From positions 1-39,506 of the forward strand of contig JAIKXR010000112.1 of assembly GCA_024683975.1 (NCBI GenBank): 39,506 nucleotides of DNA. The letters run 5' to 3'. A program made the position numbers and the translations under genes. The stretch comes from Paludibacteraceae bacterium. GTDB lineage: Bacteria; Bacteroidota; Bacteroidia; Bacteroidales; Paludibacteraceae. The first letter of the stretch is position 1, and every line of letters begins with the position of its first letter. Under the pieces are notes generated by a model that was not told the origin of the DNA, made no database searches, and saw nothing but the letters and a program-made list of their open reading frames with translations. Below, piece after piece: positions 11,116 to 20,900 of this stretch.

Positions 11116-11147
11116 CAAAAGTAAGCTTTTATCATTATCTTTCCAAA
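11116..11147 (-). promoter_or_regulatory. Putative Bacteroidetes sigma-70-type promoter for the polysaccharide operon
   Basis: Minus strand: -7 TACTTTTG (11123-11116) and -33 TTTG (11147-11144), 20-nt spacing; matches TTTG / TAnnTTTG. Confidence 0.6.
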
Positions 11148-11237
11148 ACAGTTTGTAATAATTGCGAAAAAAGTGTCCTTATTTTATTAAAATCACGCAT
11201 AATTGCAAAATGTCTTTCCCGCTTTGACAAGAAAAAC

Positions 11238-11245
11238 TACTTTTG
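11238..11245 (+). promoter_or_regulatory. Putative -7 element (TACTTTTG) for the DUF2723 gene
   Basis: Plus-strand TAnnTTTG match upstream of 11466; no convincing -33. Confidence 0.4.
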
Positions 11246-11465
11246 CACGCTCATTGCTATGCCCTTGCTGTATCATTGCCATGTCTTGGTCATATCCTTG
11301 CAGTATCATCGCCTTTGTCCTGTCGGCGGAACCCTGTTTTCATAGCAGGCTTGTCGGAGGCAGGACGATAACGACACGACAACGACACGATAACGACTTT
11401 GACAATTTGCAACCGCATCGCTTGGAGCATACCCCTGAAAAGATAAAAGTGACAAAAAAATCAAT

Positions 11466-14400
11466 ATGAAAAACTTCAAACTTTGGAATACTGTCGGCGG
11501 ATGGCTCGTCTTTGCCATTGCTGCCGCCACGTATCTGCTCACTATGGAACCCACGGCATCTTTCTGGGATTGCGGTGAGTTCATCTCCAGTGCCTACAAA
11601 CTTGATGTCGGACACCCCCCAGGAGCGCCTTTCTTCATGCTTATGGGACATTTCTTCTCCCTCTTTGCATCCGATACAACCCACGTTGCCATGTGTGTCA
11701 ATGCCCTTTCGGCACTCGCGTCAGCGTTCACTATACTTTTCCTCTTCTGGACTGTCACAGCTTTGGCGCGCAAACTGATTACTCCCGACACCCTTGCCAA
11801 AACTGTCATCGTCCTCGCTGCAGGGGCGGTCGGCGCACTCGCATACACTTTCTCCGACACCTTCTGGTTCTCTGCCGTCGAAGGAGAGGTCTATGCATCC
11901 TCGTCGCTTTTCACTGCCTTGGTCTTTTGGCTCATTCTTAAGTGGGACGAACACGCAGATGAGGAAGGTTCGGATAAGTGGCTCATTCTCATTATGTATC
12001 TCATGGGACTCAGCATAGGTGTCCATCTGCTTAATCTCCTTACCATTCCTGCTATTGTCCTCGTCTATTATTTCCGCCGCTACACTTTCTCGTGGAAAGG
12101 TGTCATCTTCGCTTTCCTCGTGTCTGTCGCTGTTTTGGCTACCATCCTTTATGGTATCATTCCGGGTGTTCCTACTGTTGCCGGCTGGTGCGAACTATTC
12201 TTCGTCAATACGCTCGGTTGCCCGTTCAATACAGGTCTCTTCGTTTATCTCATTCTGACGGCTGTCCTTATTGTAGCGGGAATTATTTTCACCTATCGCA
12301 AGTTGGAGCGGCAAGACGAAAAAGACACGTCACAACTTTGGCGTTGGTGCAACACAGCCCTTATCATGCTGGCTGTTATACTCGTGGGATACTCCTCCTA
12401 TGCCGCTATTGTCATCCGCTCCTCGGCTGACACGCCTATGGATCAGAACTCACCGGATAACGTCTTCTCTCTCAAGTACTACCTCAATCGTGAGCAGTAC
12501 GGCGATCGCCCGCTGCTCTACGGGCAGACATACAACGCCCCCGTCGAGCTGCGCATAGAAGGCAATATGTGTATCCCCGTTGAGAAACGAGGACACGCCC
12601 AGTATGCACCTGCACCAAAAGAAGAAGGCGGGAAAGACCACTACGCCATCACGGGCTACAAAAACTCGTATAAGTATATGGACAAGTTCTGTATGCTCTT
12701 CCCGCGTATGTACTCGCCCCAGTCCAACCATGTCAGTGCTTACAAAGAGTGGGCTCAGATCAAAGGACGCAAGGTGCGCTATGAGTACTGCGGACAGTGG
12801 AAAGCCGAGTATTGCCCCACTTTTGCCGAGAACTTGAGGTTCTTCTTCCGCTATCAGGTGAACTTTATGTATTGGCGCTACTTTATGTGGAACTTCTCCG
12901 GCAGACAGAACGACCTGCAGGGTTACGGTGAACTCCACAAAGGCAACTGGATAACGGGTATCTCACCCATTGATAACCTGATGCTTGGTGACCAAAACGC
13001 ACTGCCGACCGAACTCAAGCAGAACAAAGGGCACAACGTCTATTATATGCTCCCGCTTCTGCTCGGTATAATCGGTATCGTATGGCAGTTGTGCAAGAAG
13101 CAGAAAGGGGCTATGAACTTCACTATCACCTTCCTCCTCTTCTTCCTTACCGGTCTGGCCATAGTTGTCTATCTCAATCAGACTCCTTACCAGCCACGTG
13201 AACGTGACTATGCTTACGCAGGCTCCTTTTATGCCTTCTGTATCTGGATTGGATTGGGTGTCATCGGTCTGTACGAGGCTTTCGAAAAAATAACGCAAAA
13301 AGAAGGCGATAAGATTGCTATTGCCGTTGTCATCACTCTCGTCACACTCCTCGTTCCCGCGCAGATGGCTTCGCAGAACTGGGACGACCACGACCGCAGC
13401 GACCGCTATACCTGTCGGGATTTTGGTGCCAACTATCTCAAATCGTGTGAGTCACAAGGCATCATCTTCTCCAATGGCGATAACGATACCTTCCCGCTCT
13501 GGTACAACCAGGAAGTGGAAGGGGTGGGTACCGACCTGCGCGTTTGCAACCTCTCATATCTCCAGACCGACTGGTACATCGACCAGATGAAACGTCCGTA
13601 CTACGAAAGCAAAGGACTGCCCATCACGTGGGAATATAAGGACTATATGCCTGGTACCAACGAAGTCCTTTGGGTCGAAGACAATGTAGGCCAGCCAATC
13701 TCCGTTGAGCGGGCTTTCCGCTTTGTCCGTTCCGACGACCCGCAGACCAAACTGCGTGAACGCGACAACGACAACTATATTCCTGCCAGGCAACTCTATT
13801 TTGACGGACCTGACGGCGAACAGATAATGCTCAAGGAGGCAAAACGTTACACACGTTCCGAAATGATGGTTATGGAAATGCTTGAGCAGAACAACTTCGA
13901 GCGGCCCGTCTATTTCGCAGTCACAGTCGGTGATGATTACTACCTCGGTTTGCGCCCGTACTTCGAGTTGACCGGTCTTGCTTATCGTGTAACGCCTAAG
14001 AAGAGCGAAGACGGCAGGGCGCGGGTTAATACGGAGGTCATGTACGACAATATGATGCACCGGTTCGCATTCGGCAATATCGACAAGCCCGGTATCTATA
14101 TCGACGAGAACCTTATGCGTATGTGCCATACCCACCGTATGATGTTCCTCGAACTCACCGAGGCTCTATATAAGGAGAGACAGTACGACAAATCAATAGA
14201 AGTCATTGACTATGCGGAGAAGATGTTGCCCGCATATAACATTCCGTTTGACTATACCTCCGCTTGTATGGCGGCTATCCGCTATGCCGCGTCTGACAAG
14301 GTGCAGCAGCAAGGACTCGTAGAGCAGGCGGATTCGGTTATGGCTGCCGTGGCTGACAATTGTGTTGAGTACCTGCGCTGGTCGTCCGCACTTCCCAAGA

Positions 14401-14537
14401 AACAGCGCAAGAGCGTCCAGTCAACTGTCAATCAGAACCTCGGTATTCTCGGTTATGTTCTCCAGAACCTCAATCGTTACCACCGTAACGATCTCTTCAA
14501 CCTTTACTATACCGAGTACGACCGCTACGCGCAATAA
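11466..14537 (+). CDS. DUF2723 domain-containing large membrane protein (putative glycosyltransferase/O-mannosyltransferase-like)
   Basis: ORF 1023 aa; TMEPTASFWDCGEFISSAYKLDVGHPPGAPFFML and NQTPYQPRERDYAYAGSFYAFCIWIGLG are typical of Bacteroidetes DUF2723 proteins. Confidence 0.9.
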   Translation: MKNFKLWNTVGGWLVFAIAAATYLLTMEPTASFWDCGEFISSAYKLDVGHPPGAPFFMLMGHFFSLFASDTTHVAMCVNALSALASAFTILFLFWTVTALARKLITPDTLAKTVIVLAAGAVGALAYTFSDTFWFSAVEGEVYASSSLFTALVFWLILKWDEHADEEGSDKWLILIMYLMGLSIGVHLLNLLTIPAIVLVYYFRRYTFSWKGVIFAFLVSVAVLATILYGIIPGVPTVAGWCELFFVNTLGCPFNTGLFVYLILTAVLIVAGIIFTYRKLERQDEKDTSQLWRWCNTALIMLAVILVGYSSYAAIVIRSSADTPMDQNSPDNVFSLKYYLNREQYGDRPLLYGQTYNAPVELRIEGNMCIPVEKRGHAQYAPAPKEEGGKDHYAITGYKNSYKYMDKFCMLFPRMYSPQSNHVSAYKEWAQIKGRKVRYEYCGQWKAEYCPTFAENLRFFFRYQVNFMYWRYFMWNFSGRQNDLQGYGELHKGNWITGISPIDNLMLGDQNALPTELKQNKGHNVYYMLPLLLGIIGIVWQLCKKQKGAMNFTITFLLFFLTGLAIVVYLNQTPYQPRERDYAYAGSFYAFCIWIGLGVIGLYEAFEKITQKEGDKIAIAVVITLVTLLVPAQMASQNWDDHDRSDRYTCRDFGANYLKSCESQGIIFSNGDNDTFPLWYNQEVEGVGTDLRVCNLSYLQTDWYIDQMKRPYYESKGLPITWEYKDYMPGTNEVLWVEDNVGQPISVERAFRFVRSDDPQTKLRERDNDNYIPARQLYFDGPDGEQIMLKEAKRYTRSEMMVMEMLEQNNFERPVYFAVTVGDDYYLGLRPYFELTGLAYRVTPKKSEDGRARVNTEVMYDNMMHRFAFGNIDKPGIYIDENLMRMCHTHRMMFLELTEALYKERQYDKSIEVIDYAEKMLPAYNIPFDYTSACMAAIRYAASDKVQQQGLVEQADSVMAAVADNCVEYLRWSSALPKKQRKSVQSTVNQNLGILGYVLQNLNRYHRNDLFNLYYTEYDRYAQ

Positions 14538-14593
14538 CCCTTTGCTGAATACGATACGTTGCAGAATACGTTACTGAATACATAGCAGAATAG

Positions 14594-14634
14594 AAGACAG
14601 GGACTGACTCGAAGCCGAGTCAGTCCCTGTCTTT
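14594..14634. terminator. Strong hairpin terminator between convergent genes
   Basis: GACAGGGACTGACTCG AAGC CGAGTCAGTCCCTGTC: 16-bp perfect stem (14596-14611/14616-14631), tetraloop AAGC, followed by TTT on the plus strand; sits between convergent DUF2723 gene and recX. Confidence 0.85.
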
Positions 14635-14685
14635 ATGCGTAGATTGTGTTATCGGGTTGTGTAGAATGGGTTATCGTATTGAAAT

Positions 14686-14713
14686 CATAAATCATAAACC
14701 ATAAATCATAAAT
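14686..14713. repeat. Array of 2 copies of 14-mer CATAAATCATAAA(C/T)
   Basis: CATAAATCATAAAC (14686-14699) and CATAAATCATAAAT (14700-14713); contains the recX stop codon. Confidence 0.95.
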
Positions 14714-15128
14714 TAGCAATCTCCTCATACGTATATCCTCTCTGAAGCATAAACCTTACTAACTTTGCTTTGTCCGCTTCGTTGGTCGCTTTCGGGCGTG
14801 AAGCAATGAGTTTTTCCATGTTCTTTTTATAGACCTCTGTGTCTGTTTCTTCTAATGCTCTTTCGATAAGACCGTCAGGCAGGCGTTTGGCGCGCAGGGC
14901 GTAGCGTATCTTCTGTCTTCCCCATTGGGCGAACGCCACTTTGTCATGAACGAAGGCGCGGCAGTAACGGCTGTCGTCCAGGTAACCGTTGTCATACAAG
15001 TACCTGATGACATCTTCATAATCAGCCTCATCTGCTCCCCATGCGTCTAATTTCTGTTCCACTTCCTGCCGGCACCGTTCAGCTACCGAGCAGTACCTTG
15101 CTGCCTTGTTTCGTATCTCTACTGTCAT
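14706..15128 (-). CDS. recX: Regulatory protein RecX
   Basis: ORF 140 aa; AARYCSVAERCRQEVEQKLDAWGAD, YLYDNGYLDDSRYCRAFVHDKVAFAQWGRQKIRYALRAK, ALEETD: RecX helical repeats. Confidence 0.9.
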   Translation of the reverse strand: MTVEIRNKAARYCSVAERCRQEVEQKLDAWGADEADYEDVIRYLYDNGYLDDSRYCRAFVHDKVAFAQWGRQKIRYALRAKRLPDGLIERALEETDTEVYKKNMEKLIASRPKATNEADKAKLVRFMLQRGYTYEEIANL

Positions 15129-15167
15129 AAATCATAAACCATAAATCATAAACCATAAATCATAAAT
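15126..15167. repeat. Array of 3 copies of 14-mer CATAAATCATAAA(C/T)
   Basis: 15126-15139, 15140-15153, 15154-15167; contains the recX start codon and the prmC stop codon. Confidence 0.95.
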
Positions 15168-16013
15168 TCTTAATTCCGCTCTCACCATTCTGTCTTTCCC
15201 GTAACTGTCTTTCCTGACCACAACATTTTCGTATCCTTCGCTTGTCAGCAGCTTCTTCACCTTGTCTCCCATACTCTCGTTGATCTCAAAATACACTGCG
15301 GGTGCAAGTCTCTTTTGCGCAATGGCGCGGTAGAAAATCAGCGGGTCGTCATCTGGCACAAACAACGCACTCTCCGGCTCATAACCTGTCACGTTCCTGT
15401 CCATCGTACCGCGTTCGGAAGAGAGTATGTAAGGCGGATTGCTCACCACAATATCAAACCTGTACTGATTGCCGTTGCTGTCTTCTTTCTCTGGTCTGCC
15501 ACCCGTTTCAGACAATATGTCCACTCTGTCAAAATCTATCTCCACTCCGTTGTTCCGCGCATTCTCTTTTGCTGTTTCCAATGCCTCCTCGCTCACGTCC
15601 CACGCGCTCACTTCCCATTGTGGCTGTCTCTTTTTCAGCGCAATAGCGATGCATCCGCTGCCAGTTCCGATGTCCAATACACGCAGATGTGAGCCTCTCT
15701 TTCCGTTATCGCTTGTCACCCAGTCCACCAGCTCGCTTGTCTCTGGACGCGGAATAAGGGTGGCTCCCGTAACACGCAGATTCAGACCCATCCATTCAGT
15801 CCTGCCAAAAACGTACTGTATAGGCTCACCTTCTAGCAGCCTTTCTAAATATCCGTCCAATCCTCTGATCTCCAACGGCTCCTGTCTTAACAGTATCTCT
15901 GCTCTTGTCTTGCCTGTCAGCTCCTCTGTCAGCCACATAGCCATAGCACGTGCCTCATCAGGCATGTACCTCTCTTTCAATACATCTGTTATATATCCTA
16001 TCGTTGGCGACAT
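15132..16013 (-). CDS. prmC: Peptide chain release factor N(5)-glutamine methyltransferase
   Basis: ORF 293 aa; QYVFGRTEWMGLNLRVTGATLIPRPETSELVDW, VLDIGTGSGCIAIAL, VVSNPPYI (NPPY motif). Confidence 0.95.
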   Translation of the reverse strand: MSPTIGYITDVLKERYMPDEARAMAMWLTEELTGKTRAEILLRQEPLEIRGLDGYLERLLEGEPIQYVFGRTEWMGLNLRVTGATLIPRPETSELVDWVTSDNGKRGSHLRVLDIGTGSGCIAIALKKRQPQWEVSAWDVSEEALETAKENARNNGVEIDFDRVDILSETGGRPEKEDSNGNQYRFDIVVSNPPYILSSERGTMDRNVTGYEPESALFVPDDDPLIFYRAIAQKRLAPAVYFEINESMGDKVKKLLTSEGYENVVVRKDSYGKDRMVRAELRIYDLWFMIYGL

Positions 16014-16021
16014 GTCAACTG

Positions 16022-16058
16022 CAAAAAAAGGCTGCCTATCGTGGACAGCCTTTTTTCT
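16022..16058 (-). terminator. Intrinsic terminator downstream of rpsA
   Basis: Plus-strand AAAAAAAGGCTG CCTATCGTGGA CAGCCTTTTTT; on minus strand a GGCTG stem followed by a T-tract immediately 3' of rpsA. Confidence 0.8.
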
Positions 16059-16072
16059 TACATCTGTTATCG

Positions 16073-17830
16073 TTATTTCTTAGCCTCTGCCTCCATGCTG
16101 GCTTTCAGTGAAGCCAACGCATCGATATCACCAAGAGTGGTTGTCACCTCTGCCTTTGGCAGTTCGGCCTGTGCCTCTTTCTTGGCTGCTTTTTCCTTTG
16201 CGGGAACTTCTTTGCGCTCTTCCCATGTGCGCAGGTGGCTCAGCAGTATGCGTTTGGCATCGCGGTTGAACTCAATCACGCGGAAGTCCATCGTGTCGCC
16301 TACGGCAACGGGACTCTTGTCCTCTTTCTGCAAGTGACGTGATGTGCAGAAGCCTTCCACGCCGTCTTCCAATGCCACTACGGCACCCTTGTCGTTCAAT
16401 TCAACCACTTTGCCGCTGACGATAGTGTCAAGTCCGTACTTGGCTTCCAGTTCCTCCCACGGGTTTTCTTCCAACTGCTTGTGACCGAGGCTCAGACGGC
16501 GGTTCTCTTTGTCGATTTCCAGAACAACAACCTCAATCTCAGCACCGATGGATGTGAACTCATTGGGGTGTTTGATCTTCTTGATCCAGCTCAGGTCGCT
16601 GATGTGAATCAGACCTTCAACGCCTTCTTCTATCTCTACGAACACGCCGAAGTTGGTGAAGTTGCGCACGCGGGCGAAATGACGGCTGCCTACGGCATAT
16701 TTCATCTCGATGTTCTCCCATGGGTCAACTTTCAGTTGCTTGATACCGAGCGACATCTTTCTCTCTTCGCGGTCGAGGGTCAGGATGATGGCGTCAATCT
16801 CGTCGCCTACCTTAAGGAAGTCGTTGGCACTGCGCAGGTGCTGGCTCCACGACATCTCGCTCACGTGTACCAGACCTTCTATACCGTCGGCTATCTCTAC
16901 GAATGCTCCGTAGTCGGTCATTACCACTACCTTGCCGTGAACCTTGTCGCCCACTTTGAGGTTCGGGTCAAGAGCGTCCCACGGGTGCGGGGTCAGCTGC
17001 TTCAGACCGAGGGCGATACGTTTCTTCTCCTCGTCGAAGTCAAGAATAACCACGTTGATCTTCTGGTCAAGTTCAACCAATTCGTGCGGGTCGTTCACGC
17101 GGCCCCAGCTCAGGTCGGTGATATGGATCAGACCGTCCACGCCGCCGAGGTCAATGAACACGCCGTAAGAGGTGATGTTCTTGACGGTGCCTTCCAGTAC
17201 CTGGCCCTTCTCAAGGTGCGATACGATTTCGCGCTTCTGGGCTTCTAATTCGGCTTCAATAAGCGCCTTGTGTGATACAACCACATTGCGGAACTCGGGA
17301 TTGATTTTCACAATCTTGAACTCCATCGTCTTGCCTACGAAGATGTCGTAGTCGCGGATGGGCTTCACGTCAATCTGGCTGCCGGGCAGGAACGATTCCA
17401 TTCCGAATACATCGACAATCATACCGCCTTTGGTGCGGCACTTGATGTAACCGTTCACAATCTCCTGTTTGTCGTAAGCCTCGTTTACGCGTTCCCAGCT
17501 GCGGGAGTTGCGCGCTTCTTTGTGAGACAATACCAGCTGACCGTCTCTGTCCTCTTGGCTCTCGATATATACCTCTACCTGATCGCCTACTTTGAGGTCG
17601 GGGTTGTAGCGAAACTCGGTGGCAGGTACCACGCCGTCCGATTTGTAGCCGATGTTGACCACCACCTCGCGTTTGTTGATGCTCGTTACTGTACCCATTA
17701 CTACCTCGTTCGTCTTTACAGCGTTCAAGGTCTGGTCATACTTTTGTTTCGTTTCTTCGTTTTGTTTGCCTTGTTTCTCAAGCTCATAGGCATCCCAGTC
17801 GAAGTTCTGGAGTGAAGGATTCTCTGTCAT
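16073..17830 (-). CDS. rpsA: 30S ribosomal protein S1
   Basis: ORF 585 aa with multiple S1 motifs (GTVKNITSYGVFIDLGGVDGLIHITDLSWGRV; GKVVVMTDYGAFVEIADGIEGLVHVSEMSW; FGVFVEIEEGVEGLIHISDLSW). Confidence 0.97.
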   Translation of the reverse strand: MTENPSLQNFDWDAYELEKQGKQNEETKQKYDQTLNAVKTNEVVMGTVTSINKREVVVNIGYKSDGVVPATEFRYNPDLKVGDQVEVYIESQEDRDGQLVLSHKEARNSRSWERVNEAYDKQEIVNGYIKCRTKGGMIVDVFGMESFLPGSQIDVKPIRDYDIFVGKTMEFKIVKINPEFRNVVVSHKALIEAELEAQKREIVSHLEKGQVLEGTVKNITSYGVFIDLGGVDGLIHITDLSWGRVNDPHELVELDQKINVVILDFDEEKKRIALGLKQLTPHPWDALDPNLKVGDKVHGKVVVMTDYGAFVEIADGIEGLVHVSEMSWSQHLRSANDFLKVGDEIDAIILTLDREERKMSLGIKQLKVDPWENIEMKYAVGSRHFARVRNFTNFGVFVEIEEGVEGLIHISDLSWIKKIKHPNEFTSIGAEIEVVVLEIDKENRRLSLGHKQLEENPWEELEAKYGLDTIVSGKVVELNDKGAVVALEDGVEGFCTSRHLQKEDKSPVAVGDTMDFRVIEFNRDAKRILLSHLRTWEERKEVPAKEKAAKKEAQAELPKAEVTTTLGDIDALASLKASMEAEAKK

Positions 17831-17891
17831 AATGGAGAAAATCTTGTTTAGTGTTAGACATGTTATGCTTTTTTCTCGCTAAAAAAGCGCG

Positions 17892-17922
17892 CAAAAATAC
17901 TGCTATTTTTTGTGCAAGCAAA
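17892..17922 (-). promoter_or_regulatory. Putative promoter of rpsA
   Basis: Minus strand -7 TATTTTTG (17899-17892), -33 TTTG (17922-17919), 19-nt spacing. Confidence 0.6.
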
Positions 17923-17987
17923 ATAAAATCACTATTTCTGCAAAATTGTCAACCATACGCCCGTCTCAGTACCTGATGACACACATC

Positions 17988-20900
17988 TCAGTTCTTGACA
18001 ATCCGGCGGGTGAAGGAGGCTGCGGGGGTGTTGACCACGACGAGGTGGATGCCTGCCGGCAGGGCGGACGTATCCACCCGCTGTCCGCTGCGGACCTGCT
18101 CAAGCGTCAGGAGAAGCTTGCCCGACATGCTGTAAACACGCAGACTGAAAACGCCTTCCACACCGGTCACCACAAACGAGTCACGGACACGTGCGGGAGT
18201 CACTTGCATACTGCCGCTGCTCACTTCCTCCGTGCGGGTCTCGACAGAGACAGTGTAGTGCCATGTCCTAACATCGCTCGAACCCTTGCCGTCAATGACC
18301 GCCACAGCCGCGAGGGTGGTCTCCGCGTTGATGACAACAGGCGTGCCGTCGTATAGGATGCGGGTGTCGGAATCCAAAGGACTGCTGCCGTCGAGCGTGA
18401 AATAGATCGCCGCGCCTTCGGTCTTGCAGGTCAGGGTGATTTCCGCGCCTTTCGCCACCTCGGTCTCCGTGGCGACAGAGGCTTCGGGAGCCTCAATCAC
18501 TAACGGGAGTTCCGTAACCACTTTCACCAGTGTGCTTGTGGTCAGTTCGGGGTCTTCCATTGTGAACGTGACAATCTCCTCGCCCGGCAGGTCTCCCTGT
18601 ATGGTTATGTGCGCCTCGCCGTTCGCGTCAAGAACCACTTCTGTCTGTGTGGCGGAAGCGATGATGCCCGACAGGCAGGTCACCGTCACCTTCTTGCCTG
18701 CGGCAGCGGCGGCGGGTGTCCCCTTCACGCGGACGGTTCCCGTACCCTGGTATTCCACATACACTTTCTTCGCTGCCTCAAGGCTCTTGAGTTCCCGTTC
18801 AATCGGCAGAACCGCCTCGTAGGGTTCGTCCATCTCGATGCCGGCATAGCTCTTCACCTGTCCGGAGACAATCAGGGTCACTTCCGTCGCCGTGAACGGC
18901 GTTGCGGGCACGAAGCGCAGCTGCGACGCATAGGCAGCTCCGTCGGGAGCCTCCTCCTCGTCGGTCAGCGAGATAACGCCTTCTACGGCTGTGCCGTTCT
19001 CCTTCACGGTAATCTGTTCCGTGGTCAGGAGGACGGGCTGCATATAGTTGTCGAACTTCACGGTCACGGCATCCTCGTAGGCGTGCGCCGTTTCCACCTT
19101 GGGCAGTCTGGCACGGACGATAGGTATATTGACATCCAGTTGCGGGGGCGGCACGGGCAGCCATTCCGAAGCGTTGTTCTCATAGCCCTCTTTCTGCACG
19201 CGTACCTGCCATATTCCCTGTGGCACATCCCACTGGTACATGCCGTCCGATCCGGTGGTCTGCGGGTTTACCTGGTCATAATTTTCGGCATCCCACATTG
19301 CATCTCTCTCGCCGGAACTGTTCCCGTTTTGGTTGAGCATAAAGTCCTTGTAGTAGATGGTCGCTGTGGCGCCTTCCACGCGGTTGGACGGCACAGCCTC
19401 GTAAACATACCCTTGCGGGTCGATAAGCGGTCTCGCTCTCCCAGAGCACCACCAGGTCGAAGTAGGCGGAAAACCTCTCAGTCTGTCACGTTCGTAGGCT
19501 GCTCTATTATCACTGTAATCATCATCGAAATCATCGTTATTGTCTTCATCGTCATTGTCATCATCATCATCATCGTCTTCATCGTCCTCATCATCATCGT
19601 CCTCATCCTCCTCGTCTTCATCCTCATCGTCACATGGGTCTTCATCTGCTATTTCCTCGTTAATAAATTTCAGTGCTCTTATGATGCTTTCTCCCTGAAG
19701 ATCCATTGTATTCTTATATTCTTTGAAATGACGGTCAAAATTCACGCTTACCATCTCTTCGATATTGGGATTGATATAATGCTTGTCAAGCCAGTCTTTC
19801 CCTAATTGAAGAGTGCTGCCCACTGCATATTGTGCGGCTTCTTCTGCCGCAGACAAGTGGTCAGCCGTTTTTACCAATCCGGCGGCTTTCATACCCGATC
19901 CAAGATATTTGCCTATGCCACTTGTGGCAGCGGAAAAAGTAACATCCCATGCCACCTTTCTGCACAAGTCAACCATTATACTTTTATAGGTTTCACCCCA
20001 TTGGCTGGCAAGTTCATCAAAATCGTTCAGCATTTTGTTTGTTCGATTTTTGAAATATTCTCTCCTGTCGGGCGGGTATGATATTATTTCACCATCTTCA
20101 ATACAATACGATTCCAGCTGCGCGTTTGCTTTTTCGATTTCGTCGTCAATGGCTCTGGCCATTCGTCTATGCCGGCTCCGCATCATATTATCGTAGAAGA
20201 AGATGGCGTCTATATAATCCTTCATTCCTACTACCTCCAAAATATCGGATCCTATGCTGGCTGCCGTTCCCCATGCGTTTACCATGTCCACGGCCGACGG
20301 TCTTTTCATCCTGGGTGCGACCGGCCTTTTGCCCGGCATAGCGCCCAGATCATCGGTCTCGGCATAGGTGATGCCCATCCGCATGGCGGAATGCCCGTTC
20401 ACATCCAAGAGCAGCATTTCCGCCTCATCTGTCCCGTTTATAAAAGTAAAGGCAAAGGTGTCCGTTTCATTGTGGGAGATGAACGGCCAGTCATCCATCA
20501 GGCGCTCCGCTGCCTCGTCATAGTCCATTTCTTTCATGGTGAAAGCAAATGGGGTCTTTCCGCTTACGGTATAACGCATGTTGATCGTTTTCTCGTCACT
20601 CGACAGCACTTCAATCTCCCCTTTCTTCGCGGCTTTGATTGCGGCTTTTTTCAATTTTGTCAGGACGTTTTTACTTGCCTCAGCCTCTGCAGCTTTCTCT
20701 TCTTCGCTGACAGGTGAGTATTCTGCTTCCACATAAGCGTAGGCTGAAACCGGCAGTTTGGATGAGTTGGGATATTTGGACGAGGCATAATAGCATTGTT
20801 TTTCGGCATCGTATTTCGCTTTCAACGTGCGGGTGGTTCCGTCTGACGCCAGCACTTTGATCTTTACGTCATTTGTTTTGGACTCATCCAAGTCGTCAAA

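Noticed and set aside
12450-12938. 162-aa minus-strand ORF inside the DUF2723 gene
   Set aside because: Antisense shadow without domain support.
14542-14594. Imperfect repeats GAATACG..GCAGAATACGTTACTGAATAC after the DUF2723 stop
   Set aside because: Short and degenerate; no evident function beyond 3' UTR sequence before the terminator.
16481-17248. 255-aa plus-strand ORF
   Set aside because: Antisense to rpsA; repetitive because S1 domains repeat on the other strand.
18609-19805. 398-aa plus-strand ORF with a long Ile/Val-rich segment resembling a membrane protein
   Set aside because: Antisense shadow of the 2028-aa CDS; the Ile/Val run is the reverse complement of the Asp/Glu codon tract.
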